Positions 42,379-50,684 of a stretch of DNA of 64,000 nucleotides are shown here, one piece after another. The stretch comes from BOG-938 sp048498155 (GTDB lineage Bacteria; Pseudomonadota; Alphaproteobacteria; Caulobacterales; Caulobacteraceae): the NCBI GenBank assembly GCA_048498155.1, contig JBEHYN010000002.1, positions 62,001 to 126,000 on the forward strand. Reading direction: 5' to 3'. Both the position numbers and the translations under genes were made by a program. Every line of letters starts with the position of its first letter. Positions within the stretch are counted from its first letter, which is position 1. The notes beneath the pieces are model-generated. The model saw only the letters and a program-made list of their open reading frames with translations. It made no database searches and was not told the origin of the DNA.

Positions 42379-43080
42379 ATGGTGGATCTAGCGTCCGAGA
42401 TGGCGCAACTTTGGACGTCCCTCGGCCCGCCGATCCCGGGCTACGGGCGCGTCATTTCTTTCGTCTCCGCGACGTCGGGCGAAGGCGTGTCGACTATTGC
42501 CCGCGAATTCGCCGCCTTTGCCGCCGAACGGGTCAAACGCAATGTATGGCTGGTTGAGCTGGGCGTGCCGGCGACATCTCAGGCCCGCGCCTTTGTGGAA
42601 GACCGAATGCGATACGGTCCGCTGGGACGCGAGGCGGCGGGATCGCCCGACGGCTCAGCTTTTTTCGTGGTGCAACCGGCCATGCGCGGCCCGGACGGTC
42701 GTCCCTGGCCCAACGGCCGTTACCTGGCCGCCCACCGCGTGGGCGAGCGGCGACTGTGGCTGACGCGTTTCCGAAGGGAGCTGATGCGGCCGGGACAAAC
42801 GGCGCGTGTGGTCCCGTCGGGAGAATATTGGTCGGCATTGCGCAAGCACGCCGATCTGGTGGTCATCGACGCCCCGGCTGCTTCTCATTCCCAAGCGGCG
42901 ATGATCGTCGCCCCATTCGCCGACGTCACGGTGTTGGTCGTGGCGGCAGATAAGGGGGACACAGGCAGGACTCACCTGCTGAAAGATTCCATCATCGCGG
43001 CGGGGGGGCGGTGTGCAGGGGTGGTGTTTAATCACACGACGGCCGAACGATCCGGATTTCTCAGGGCGCGATTGCCGTGA
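42379..43080 (+). CDS. hfsB: HfsB-like P-loop protein of the CpsD/CapB family, degenerate Walker A
   Basis: 233 residues with the fold of bacterial tyrosine-kinase/CpsD proteins: RVISFVSATSGEGVSTIAREFAAF, a Walker A' like segment NVWLVELGVP, and the Walker B-like HADLVVIDAPAASHSQ. The invariant Walker A lysine is replaced by V37 (GEGVST instead of GEGKST), and there is no C-terminal tyrosine cluster. It is therefore unlikely to be an active kinase and may be a structural regulator of HfsA. The start ATG 42379 has no good ribosome site. The stop overlaps the GTG of hfsC. Confidence 0.78.
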   Translation: MVDLASEMAQLWTSLGPPIPGYGRVISFVSATSGEGVSTIAREFAAFAAERVKRNVWLVELGVPATSQARAFVEDRMRYGPLGREAAGSPDGSAFFVVQPAMRGPDGRPWPNGRYLAAHRVGERRLWLTRFRRELMRPGQTARVVPSGEYWSALRKHADLVVIDAPAASHSQAAMIVAPFADVTVLVVAADKGDTGRTHLLKDSIIAAGGRCAGVVFNHTTAERSGFLRARLP

Positions 43081-44393
43081 CTTTTGCCACGCCCTGGGAC
43101 CAATACCAGAGCGATCCGGCGGCGCGCTTAAAGGGGGCGGACGCCTTGGTTTTCGCCCTGTGCGTTCTGATGATGCTGATCTACAGCCAGGGCTGGCTGG
43201 CCCCGATTTTCGGAACGCCGGTGGACGAGAACGCCTCCGGCCTGGTGCGGGCCATGTATTTTCCGGCCTATGCGGCAGCGTTGGCGGTTGTAGGGCTGAC
43301 GTTAAACGACAGCGTCCGAGCGATGATTCGTCAGCCCGCGCTCATTCTGATCCTGAGCATCGCCGGACTGTCGATTCTGTGGTCCGTGGCGCCTGATCAG
43401 ACGGCCCGTCGGATCATCGCGATCGTGTTCACCACCCTCGGCGGGGTGGCGCTGGGCGCGCGTTACCGCTGGAGCCAATTGGCGGAAGTGTTGGCGACAA
43501 GCTTCGCCGTACTGGCGGTGCTGTCCTTTTTGGCTGGAGTCTTCATCCCCTCAATTGGGCGGATGACCGCCATTTTCCCGGGAGCTTGGCGGGGGCTTTG
43601 GGAGGAAAAGAACGCATTTGGCGGCAATATGACCATCGGCTTCGTGGTGTTTGCCGCTGCGGCGATGATGGAGCCTCGTCGACGGTTGATGTGGTGGGGC
43701 TTTGCCGGCCTGGCCTTGATCTTGGTGCTGTTATCCACCTCCAAGACTTCCCTGGTTTCGTTGCTGCTTGGCGCCTCGGCCATCGTTTTTGTCGCCATTG
43801 CGCGACGGGGGCCGATCATGGGGGTGATTTCGAGCTTCGGGGCGGTGGTGGCGATCTTTTCGGTCCTGGCGTTTTTGTTCTTCGCTGCGGACGTCGCATT
43901 CGCGCTGCTGGGCAAGGACGCGACCTTGACGGGCCGAACCAACATCTGGGCTGGAGTGCTATACGAAATCCATAAGCGACCTCTGCTGGGCTATGGCTAT
44001 GGCGCGGTCTGGGACGACAGGACCGGCTGGGGTCCAGTCTATTGGATCACCAAGATCGCGGGCTTTCGCGCCGCCCATGCGCACAACAGTTGGCTTGAGC
44101 AGTGGCTGGGCTTGGGACTTGTGGGGCTATGCGCTTGGTCGCTCTATTTCGCGCAGACCCTGATCCTGGCCGTGATCGCGGTTTATCGCGATAAGGGCGC
44201 CTACCTTGCTCTGCCATTCCTCCTGGTCTACGGCCTTGTGACCCTGACCGAGAGCGTAGCCTTGGTCTACAACGACTTCCGATGGGTCATGTTCGTGGCC
44301 GTGGCGGTCAAGCTGGCCTACCCGGACAGGGCGATGGCGTTAGAGCCAGTCGGGCCGCGAACCCGGTATCCGATTTCGCCTGACTGGCTCTAG
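43077..44393 (+). CDS. hfsC: O-antigen ligase/polymerase-like membrane protein (HfsC-like)
   Basis: 438 residues, about ten to twelve membrane helices, with the Wzy_C domain: GRTNIWAGVLYEIHKRPLLGYGYGAVW and a large loop FRAAHAHNSWLEQWLGLGLVGL. In C. crescentus HfsC (and HfsI) polymerise the undecaprenyl-linked holdfast repeat units in the periplasm. It starts at GTG 43077 overlapping the hfsB stop, so the two are translationally coupled. Its TAG shares the tetranucleotide CTAG with the stop of convergent hfsH. Confidence 0.82.
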   Translation: MTFATPWDQYQSDPAARLKGADALVFALCVLMMLIYSQGWLAPIFGTPVDENASGLVRAMYFPAYAAALAVVGLTLNDSVRAMIRQPALILILSIAGLSILWSVAPDQTARRIIAIVFTTLGGVALGARYRWSQLAEVLATSFAVLAVLSFLAGVFIPSIGRMTAIFPGAWRGLWEEKNAFGGNMTIGFVVFAAAAMMEPRRRLMWWGFAGLALILVLLSTSKTSLVSLLLGASAIVFVAIARRGPIMGVISSFGAVVAIFSVLAFLFFAADVAFALLGKDATLTGRTNIWAGVLYEIHKRPLLGYGYGAVWDDRTGWGPVYWITKIAGFRAAHAHNSWLEQWLGLGLVGLCAWSLYFAQTLILAVIAVYRDKGAYLALPFLLVYGLVTLTESVALVYNDFRWVMFVAVAVKLAYPDRAMALEPVGPRTRYPISPDWL

Positions 44394-45160
44394 GCGACCC
44401 GCTGGGCGCCTTCGGCGACCGTTTGGATATCAAAGCCCATGGCCAGGGCCTCCTGCACGATCCGAGTCAAGGCTTGTGGCGTGCAGCCCCAGGGCGAGGG
44501 CTGATCCTGAACGTCATGCGCGTTCAGAATCAGCCAAGCCTTACGTTCGGCCGCTTTGAGCAGCCACAGACGCGCCGTGGCCTCGCCCCGCGGTCCTTCC
44601 AGCCCGACGGACGGAGCTTGGTTCAGGTCCGCCCCGCGTTCGATCAGTCCATAATGCAAAGCACGCAACAGGGTGAAGCGCGAAGCCAGCAGCGCCTTGG
44701 GACCGAACGCCACGTCGCCATAGGGATAGGCGAAGGTCAGCGGCGCGGGCAGGCCGTGGGCGTCAAAGGCGGCCTTGTTGTTGGCGACGGCCGCGAGCGC
44801 GACGGCGCCGTCGGCCTTGCCCAGGTCTGTGTGGTCGTAGGTATGGCAGCCGATTTCATGTCCATGCCTATGCAGTCGCTCGACGTCCGACCATTGGGCG
44901 TAGGGTCCCATGAGACCATCGCAGCCCAGCAGGCCGGCCGAGATGTAATAGGTGGCTTTACCGCCGTGGGCCTGCAGGATTTCGGCGCCGACGGTGCAGG
45001 CGGTTGTCGGAGCATCGTCGAAAGTGATCGACAGGCAAGGCCGTGACCATCCCCCGCTGCGCGCGGGACGACGGTTGTACAGGCGCGCCAGCCGCCGGCG
45101 GGCCTTGCCGACCACCGAACGGTCCGGCTCATAGGGCTGGCTCTGGTCGACGCTCATCAA
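44390..45160 (-). CDS. hfsH: Polysaccharide deacetylase (HfsH-like)
   Basis: 256 residues, carbohydrate esterase 4 (NodB) domain. Motif 1 is LSITFDDAPTTACTVG (catalytic and metal Asp), motif 2 is HEIGCHTYDHTDLG (His ligands), motif 3 is TFAYPYGDVAFGPK, and a late His is in LILNAHDVQDQPS. No signal peptide, consistent with a cytoplasmic enzyme acting on lipid-linked sugars. HfsH deacetylates N-acetylglucosamine in holdfast polysaccharide, which is needed for cohesion and anchoring in C. crescentus. It overlaps hfsG by 4 bp (ATGA). Confidence 0.87.
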   Translation of the reverse strand: MMSVDQSQPYEPDRSVVGKARRRLARLYNRRPARSGGWSRPCLSITFDDAPTTACTVGAEILQAHGGKATYYISAGLLGCDGLMGPYAQWSDVERLHRHGHEIGCHTYDHTDLGKADGAVALAAVANNKAAFDAHGLPAPLTFAYPYGDVAFGPKALLASRFTLLRALHYGLIERGADLNQAPSVGLEGPRGEATARLWLLKAAERKAWLILNAHDVQDQPSPWGCTPQALTRIVQEALAMGFDIQTVAEGAQRVA

Positions 45161-46092
45161 ACGACCCTGGCGTATAGCGCTGCGCGCAACAACCTCAGGC
45201 TGAAGGCCCGCACCCTCAATGGCGCCTTCTCGCTCAAGGTTATCGCTTTCAATGCCGCTTTTAGGGCGCCCAGGAGCGGCGAGCGCGCCAGCAGACGCGC
45301 CGCCTTGAAGCTGGGATAGGCGCTGACCACCGCCGGATGAGCCTTGGCCAAACGACCGAAATTGTCGACTGACTGCTCGTATTTCCCGATCAGGACTTCC
45401 GGCGGGTCCAGCCCCAAATGAGTGGCCGTGTTGTCCAGATGCACGATGTCGTACTTACGCGCCACGCGAGCGGCCCATTCGACGTCCTCCCAGCCCCAAC
45501 CGCTGAACGCTTCATCGAAGGCCTCGGTCTCGAAGACCTCGCGCCGGATCAAGAGGTTGGAGGTGAAGACGGTCTTTTCCGGCTGAAGCCTGCGGCGGGC
45601 GGCGGACAGGCAGTCAGACTTGGCCGCCATGGCCCGGTGCAGCGCTAATCGCGGTAATCGGGGCGCCTGCTTGACGGTGAAGCCGCCGAAGGCCACGGCA
45701 GGATCGGTTTGGTCGATCAGCCGTAGATAAGTCGACAGAAAGCTGGGTCCATCGGGCAGCATGTCGCTGTCGAGAAAGAGAAAATGGCGCGCGCGTGCAT
45801 GCCGGGCTAGCCGATTGCGGCCCTTGGCGCGGCCCTCATTGGCGGTCAAACGGACAAATCGGGCAGGGCAGGACAGGGCTTGGATAGCCGAGCCCACGCC
45901 GCCGGCTAGGGCTTCATCGCCGCTGCCGTCATCCAATAGAACGATCTCGACCCCGGCGGGGGCCTGGGCGTCCAGCGCCTGGAGCAAGGCGCGAGGGTCA
46001 TCGTGCAGGAACGGAATGAGTATCGAAAGACGTGACTGGGCGTCCGACCATGCGGTGTTGTCCAGGACCCACTCGCGGTGCGCCCGGGTCAA
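45157..46092 (-). CDS. hfsG: Glycosyltransferase family 2 (HfsG-like)
   Basis: About 311 residues. GT-A fold: RLSILIPFLHDDPRALLQAL, EIVLLDDGSGDE (nucleotide-sugar Asp), NEGRAKGRNRLARHARARHFLFLDSDM (DxD-like), and the later GWGWEDVEWAARVARKYDI (ED base). The next-gene context (hfsH, hfsE) points to HfsG, a holdfast glycosyltransferase. I propose TTG 46092 as start: it overlaps the hfsE stop as TTGA, gives a compact N-terminus and has GAGGCGG before it. ATG 46161 inside hfsE is the alternative. Confidence 0.82.
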   Translation of the reverse strand: MTRAHREWVLDNTAWSDAQSRLSILIPFLHDDPRALLQALDAQAPAGVEIVLLDDGSGDEALAGGVGSAIQALSCPARFVRLTANEGRAKGRNRLARHARARHFLFLDSDMLPDGPSFLSTYLRLIDQTDPAVAFGGFTVKQAPRLPRLALHRAMAAKSDCLSAARRRLQPEKTVFTSNLLIRREVFETEAFDEAFSGWGWEDVEWAARVARKYDIVHLDNTATHLGLDPPEVLIGKYEQSVDNFGRLAKAHPAVVSAYPSFKAARLLARSPLLGALKAALKAITLSEKAPLRVRAFSLRLLRAALYARVV

Positions 46093-47729
46093 CGCACCGC
46101 CTCGCGGTCGCCCAACAACAGGCAGGGGATGGTCATAGCCAGGATATAGATGTCCAGCCATAAGGATTGACGCTCGATGTATTCCACGTCGAGCTCGACC
46201 CGGCGACGGACCTCTGCGGGCGTATGCACGGGCCCGCGCGAGCCGCGAACGGCGGCCCAGCCGGTGACCCCTGGCTTCATGCGGTGTCGCCAAGCGTATT
46301 CACCCACCAACTTGGCGGATTCGACCTCTCCGGTTTTCATGCCGATGGCATGAGGCCGCGGGCCGACCAGGGACATCTCGCCCTTCAACACATTGACCAG
46401 TTGCGGCAACTCATCGAGGCTGAATTTTCGGATGAAGCGGCCGACGCGGGTAACGCGATCATCGTCGGCGACAACTTGGCGTGACGCGGTCGCGTCCGCG
46501 CTCTCATGGCGCATGGAGCGGAATTTCCAAACGACGATTTCTTCGTTGTTGAAGCCATGACGTCGCTGGTGGAACAGAATGGGCCCGGGACTGTCGAGTC
46601 TGATGGCTAAGGCTACGAGCCCCATGATCGGCACGGCCAGGATCATGGCGAGGGCCCCGAGCACCAGATCCTGCAGTCGCTTGGCCAAGACGCGGGCGTC
46701 GTCAGGTCCGAAGCCTGACACTCGGGCCAGGGGCGCCTCAGCCAGGCGCGACACGGCTGCGGATTGGGCGTCGTCACCCTCGAAGTCGAGGAACAGGCTG
46801 ACTTCGTTGGGCAGGACTTTGAGCTTTTCGATCAGTTGGCGCACGCGGCCTTGAGCGTGCGGCGGGACGGTGATCACCACCCGATCAACGTAGGGCATGA
46901 TCCTATGGCCCAACAACGCCCGGGTGTCGCCAAGCACGGGGACGCCCGCAACATCCGACGGCGCTCGGCCAAGACGGTCGTCGAAGATGCCCAGCACAGC
47001 GAGCTTGCCGCTTTCGCGGGCTTTTTCGATCAACTTACGGGCGTTTTCCGTGGCGCCGACTACGACGATGTTGGGCGTCAGCCGCCCACTGGCGCGCCAC
47101 TGCTTCAGCTGTCGCCACCAGGCGGCCTGAGAGACCCCAAGGGCCAAGGCGCTGAGCACAAACCATATCTCTGTGGCCAGAACGTCGGCGGCCGGGGGAC
47201 GGACGTCGGCGATCACCAGCGCAGCCACCACGGCGCTGGCGAGCAGAGCGAACGCTATGCGCGCGAGGGCGGAAGCTAGGCTTCCCAGGTGTGCCAAGCC
47301 GGAGCTCCGCGCGAGTCTCAGGCACCATAGGAGGGAGAAAATTCCTGCGACGAGGGGAAGGACACTACCGACTGGCGCCTTGAGCAGTCCCTCTGGATGA
47401 GCGAGGGCTGCAGCCAACACCGCCAGAACCAAGGCCGCCGCCCCGTCCGCAGCGCGGAATAGTCGTTGTACCGCCGCGGCTTCGTGGCGCGCTCGGGTGG
47501 TGATCAATTGGGCCGGACGCAGGGCGCCGCGAATATGTCCGTCGACCGGTCCTGGGGAAACCGACTGTTCGGCGGCGTATTTCTCCGCAATAGCCTGGCG
47601 TGCAAGGGCCGGAGACGGCGCAGGGCGCGCGGTCTCATGCGCGTGGTCGACGCCGGGCGCGCGATCGCCTCCTGAAGTAAATTCAGGGGACCGATCGCTC
47701 TGCAGCGGGCGGGCAATGTGGGCGGTCAT
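46089..47729 (-). CDS. hfsE: Polyprenyl-phosphate hexose-1-phosphate transferase (HfsE/PssY-like)
   Basis: 546 residues. Starts polysaccharide synthesis by moving a sugar-1-phosphate onto undecaprenyl phosphate. A disordered N-terminus (about 85 residues) is followed by four membrane helices, a CoA-binding-like Rossmann domain (VVVGATENARKLIEKA), a fifth hydrophobic segment, and the catalytic domain: LDSPGPILFHQRRHGFNNE, WKFRSMRHE, RKFSLDELPQLVNVLKGEMSLVGPRP, and MKPGVTGWAAVRGSRG. HfsE and PssY/PssZ are redundant in C. crescentus; here it heads the hfsE-hfsG-hfsH operon, supporting a holdfast role. Confidence 0.87.
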   Translation of the reverse strand: MTAHIARPLQSDRSPEFTSGGDRAPGVDHAHETARPAPSPALARQAIAEKYAAEQSVSPGPVDGHIRGALRPAQLITTRARHEAAAVQRLFRAADGAAALVLAVLAAALAHPEGLLKAPVGSVLPLVAGIFSLLWCLRLARSSGLAHLGSLASALARIAFALLASAVVAALVIADVRPPAADVLATEIWFVLSALALGVSQAAWWRQLKQWRASGRLTPNIVVVGATENARKLIEKARESGKLAVLGIFDDRLGRAPSDVAGVPVLGDTRALLGHRIMPYVDRVVITVPPHAQGRVRQLIEKLKVLPNEVSLFLDFEGDDAQSAAVSRLAEAPLARVSGFGPDDARVLAKRLQDLVLGALAMILAVPIMGLVALAIRLDSPGPILFHQRRHGFNNEEIVVWKFRSMRHESADATASRQVVADDDRVTRVGRFIRKFSLDELPQLVNVLKGEMSLVGPRPHAIGMKTGEVESAKLVGEYAWRHRMKPGVTGWAAVRGSRGPVHTPAEVRRRVELDVEYIERQSLWLDIYILAMTIPCLLLGDREAVR

Positions 47730-47925
47730 TCCCCGATCCTAGGCCTATCGGGTATGCGGCCGATTAACGCCGCGCGGAAAGGCGTAGGGTTTGTGCGAAT
47801 TTTCGCGCCTTGTGGCGGCTCTTGTGGGACTGGCCGGTAGGGAGAAAACAACCAGTGCAAGAACATTCCTTTGATTTCTGGCCCGGCGCGTTAGAGCTTT
47901 AGGGTTTGAAGCTTGGGAGAGCAGC

Positions 47926-49521
47926 ATGAAGCGTTCAACGTCGGCGGTCCTGTTGGCCCTGACGTTTGTGCTGTGCTCAGGCATGAGCGCGTTTGAGCCG
48001 CAGGCCACGGGCCGACCTAGCGCGGAAGCCCAGCCGCAGCTCCAGCCGGCCGATCCTGAGCTGGGCTTACGTCCAGACCAGATCAAGATTCTGCGCGACA
48101 CCCTGGCTGCGGCGCCCGCACATGGCTTTTCCGAGAACGAGTTCACTCCGCCGGGGTTGGACGCCCTGCTGCTATCGTCCGATGACTTGCGCCGCCAACA
48201 AGGCCAGGCGCTGCTAGTCACCCAGACGCTGCGCTACGCGCAGGCGCTTCATCGCGGGCGCCTAAGCAGTGGTAATTTCGACAGCGAATGGGGCATGCGG
48301 CCAGAGCCCTTCGACGCGAAGTCCACATTCGACCAAGCCTTGCAGCAGAACCGCCTGAAGCGGTGGCTGGACGATCTGCCGCCGCCCTATCTGGGGTACG
48401 ATCAACTGGTCGCTGGTTTGAAAATCTACCGGGAGATCGCGTCGCGGGGCGGGTGGAGCGCCATCGCAGCCGGCCCCGTGATGAAGCTGGGGCAGGACGA
48501 CGGCCGGGTTCCGGCCCTGAAGGCGCGCTTGGCGATAGAAGACCCGGCTGCGGCCAAGATCTTTGACCAAGCCCAAGCCCAAGCCCAAGCCCAAGCCCAA
48601 GCCCAAGCCCAAGCCCAAGCCCAAGTCCAAGCCCAAGTCCAAACGCCGGCGACGAATCCGCCCGCGCCGGATCTGCTGATGTTTGACTCTGGCCTCGACG
48701 GCGCCGTGCGCACGTTCCAGGCCAGGCATGGTCTGGATCCGACCGGGGTCGTAGACCGCAGTACGCTGGCGGCCCTCAATGTCCCCGCACAGGAACGCGT
48801 TGGACAGATACTGGCCAATATGGAGCGGTGGCGCTGGGCGCCGCCCGTCATGCCTGCGGACCGAGTCCAGGTGAACATCGCGGCGGCGATTCTCACCCTG
48901 TTCAGGGGCGATACGCCCGTACTGTCCATGCGGGCTATCGCTGGCCGCGTCACCGATCACACGCCGATGCTGCAGTCGACCATCCACAGCATCGTGTTCA
49001 ATCCCCCCTGGAACGTGCCCCAAGCCATCGCAGACCGGGAGTTGTGGCCCAAGGAACAGGCCCATCCCGGTTATCTGGCTCGCGAAGACTATGCGATCAT
49101 ACACACGGCCGACGGGGGCATACGGCTGCAGCAGAGGGCAGGGCCAAAAAGCGCCTTGGGCCAGATCAAGTTCGATTTTGACAATCGCTACGGCGTCTAT
49201 CTGCACGACACCCCGAGCCACTCGCTGTTCGGCAATCAGAGCCGCTTGGTCAGTCACGGCTGCGTGCGGCTGGATCAGCCTAAGGCCTTGGCCTTGATGC
49301 TGCTGCAGCCCAATCCGGCTTGGACCGCCGACACCATCCAGTCCGTAATCACCGATGGCGACACCAAACGGGTGCAACTGAGCCGCCCGACCGCAGTGCT
49401 GATCTTTTATTGGACCGCCTTCGCAGGGACCGACGGCGCGATGAACTTCCGTTCCGACGTCTATGGCTGGGACAGCAAGCTGCTGCTGCGGATTGCCGCA
49501 GGGCGCACCGGCAAAGCTTGA
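47926..49521 (+). CDS. L,D-transpeptidase (YcbB/LdtD type)
   Basis: 531 residues with a signal peptide (MKRSTSAVLLALTFVLCSG). An N-terminal scaffold domain (PEPFDAKSTFDQALQQNRL; DDLPPPYLGYDQLVAGLKIYR) is followed by a peptidoglycan-binding segment (FQARHGLDPTGVVDRSTLAALN) and the YkuD catalytic domain with SLFGNQSRLVSHGCVRL (catalytic His and Cys). It makes 3-3 crosslinks in peptidoglycan. A Gln-Ala tract coded by a hexanucleotide repeat interrupts the chain between the scaffold and peptidoglycan-binding regions. The DUF882 hydrolase downstream mirrors E. coli ycbB-ycbK. Confidence 0.92.
   Translation: MKRSTSAVLLALTFVLCSGMSAFEPQATGRPSAEAQPQLQPADPELGLRPDQIKILRDTLAAAPAHGFSENEFTPPGLDALLLSSDDLRRQQGQALLVTQTLRYAQALHRGRLSSGNFDSEWGMRPEPFDAKSTFDQALQQNRLKRWLDDLPPPYLGYDQLVAGLKIYREIASRGGWSAIAAGPVMKLGQDDGRVPALKARLAIEDPAAAKIFDQAQAQAQAQAQAQAQAQAQVQAQVQTPATNPPAPDLLMFDSGLDGAVRTFQARHGLDPTGVVDRSTLAALNVPAQERVGQILANMERWRWAPPVMPADRVQVNIAAAILTLFRGDTPVLSMRAIAGRVTDHTPMLQSTIHSIVFNPPWNVPQAIADRELWPKEQAHPGYLAREDYAIIHTADGGIRLQQRAGPKSALGQIKFDFDNRYGVYLHDTPSHSLFGNQSRLVSHGCVRLDQPKALALMLLQPNPAWTADTIQSVITDGDTKRVQLSRPTAVLIFYWTAFAGTDGAMNFRSDVYGWDSKLLLRIAAGRTGKA
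48568..48642. repeat. CAAGCC hexanucleotide tract inside the L,D-transpeptidase gene
   Basis: Twelve and a half copies of a 6-bp unit, CAAGCC, with two CAAGTC variants near the end. It encodes 25 residues, Gln alternating with Ala (10) and Val (2). A change in copy number keeps the frame, so it would vary linker length without breaking the gene. Confidence 0.95.
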
Positions 49522-49606
49522 CCTGATCACTGAAAATCGACGAGCGTGACTTGGGGGCGCCAATCAGTGAGCCGAGGGGCCGCATTTATCGCGGTTTAGG
49601 TGTGGT

Positions 49607-50176
49607 TTGTTCCAAAGACGAAGACTTTTGCAGCTCGGCGCGGGCGCTCTTACTGCAGCCATCATGCCCGCCGGCCTAAACGCCCAGCTGGGCCTTGCGT
49701 GTGCGCAGGAGCGGACGGCAGCGCCGCCGCGCCGTCTCAAAATGCACAATCTCAACACAGGAGAGATGTTGGACGCCCTGTACTGGGACGCGGGCGCCTA
49801 TGTGCCTGACGCCCTGGCGGCGGTGAACAAGCTGATGCGTGATCACCATACCGGCGAGCAGCATGTCATTGATCCAGCGCTGCTGGACGCGCTGAGCGTT
49901 CTGCATGGCCAAGTGGAAGGCGGCGCCTGTTACGAACTGATTTGCGGGTACCGCACCCCAAAAACCAACGCGGCTATGCATCGAAAGAGCCGGCAGGTGG
50001 CCACCAATAGCCTGCATCTGGACGGCATGGCGGCCGATGTGCGGATAAATGGCGTTCAGCTGGAACATTTGCAAAAGGCAGCGCTTAACTTGCGTAGAGG
50101 CGGCGTTGGCCTATATCCCAAGTCTGGGTTTGTGCACATTGATGTGGGTCCCGTTCGCCGTTGGCAGGGGACCTGA
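49607..50176 (+). CDS. DUF882/YcbK-like peptidoglycan hydrolase, Tat-exported
   Basis: 189 residues of the DUF882 (M15A-like) family. E. coli YcbK/MepK cleaves 3-3 crosslinks, the product of L,D-transpeptidases. A twin-Arg-like signal (RRRLLQLGAGALTAAIMPAGLNA) precedes the domain with LNTGEMLDALYW, GYRTPKTNAAMHRK, NSLHLDGMAADVRI (zinc ligands His/Asp) and SGFVHIDVGPVRRW (His). No ATG is available; TTG 49607 places the signal correctly. It lies 85 bp after the L,D-transpeptidase gene. Confidence 0.88.
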   Translation: MFQRRRLLQLGAGALTAAIMPAGLNAQLGLACAQERTAAPPRRLKMHNLNTGEMLDALYWDAGAYVPDALAAVNKLMRDHHTGEQHVIDPALLDALSVLHGQVEGGACYELICGYRTPKTNAAMHRKSRQVATNSLHLDGMAADVRINGVQLEHLQKAALNLRRGGVGLYPKSGFVHIDVGPVRRWQGT

Positions 50177-50194
50177 GGCGACCGGAGGTAACGA

Positions 50195-50608
50195 ATGTCT
50201 GCGGCTAGCGAGGGACACCACCATCCCCATACGACCAGCCATGTGTTCATGGCCGTGGCCGCCGCTGTCCTGGTGGTAATCGCCGGCTATCTTTGGCTGA
50301 CCGATGGCCCTGCGGCCCAGTTCTGGCATGTGACCCCTACACCGATCCCGACGCCGTCCGAGCCGGCGGCCAGGACCGAAACGCCGGTCCAGCGGTTGAC
50401 GCCCGTCGTTAGGGCGGATTTCGACCCTATAGCCGCCATGCACCCATTGACCTCTGAGGCGCCTCAGCCAGCCCCAGCGAGGGCAGCCGAAGCGCAGGCC
50501 GCGCCCACCCAAACGGGGCCTTTGGATCCTCAAGTCGCCGCAGACGCCGCAGCTGTCGGCATGACCTCCCGCATTCGGCCCGCAGACCCGACCCCCTCCG
50601 GCCAATAG
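50195..50608 (+). CDS. Hypothetical single-pass membrane protein with Pro/Ala-rich tail
   Basis: 137 residues that I do not recognise. A His-rich N-terminus (EGHHHPHTTSH) precedes one membrane helix (about residues 17-36, VFMAVAAAVLVVIAGYLWL) and a periplasmic Pro/Ala/Thr-rich tail with no domain. GACCGGAGGTAACG before ATG 50195 is a strong ribosome site. It starts 18 bp after the DUF882 gene and is probably cotranscribed with it, suggesting an envelope role. Confidence 0.7.
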   Translation: MSAASEGHHHPHTTSHVFMAVAAAVLVVIAGYLWLTDGPAAQFWHVTPTPIPTPSEPAARTETPVQRLTPVVRADFDPIAAMHPLTSEAPQPAPARAAEAQAAPTQTGPLDPQVAADAAAVGMTSRIRPADPTPSGQ

Positions 50609-50684
50609 CAGCTGAGACCTAGAACAATTGCGTCTGCATCCCGAACAGGCTTGCCCAGCCGGGCTTGGCGGGACATAGGGCTGC

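Noticed and set aside
48568..48642. Short tandem repeats as a CRISPR array
   Set aside because: The unit is 6 bp, there are no spacers, and the tract is in frame within an L,D-transpeptidase gene.
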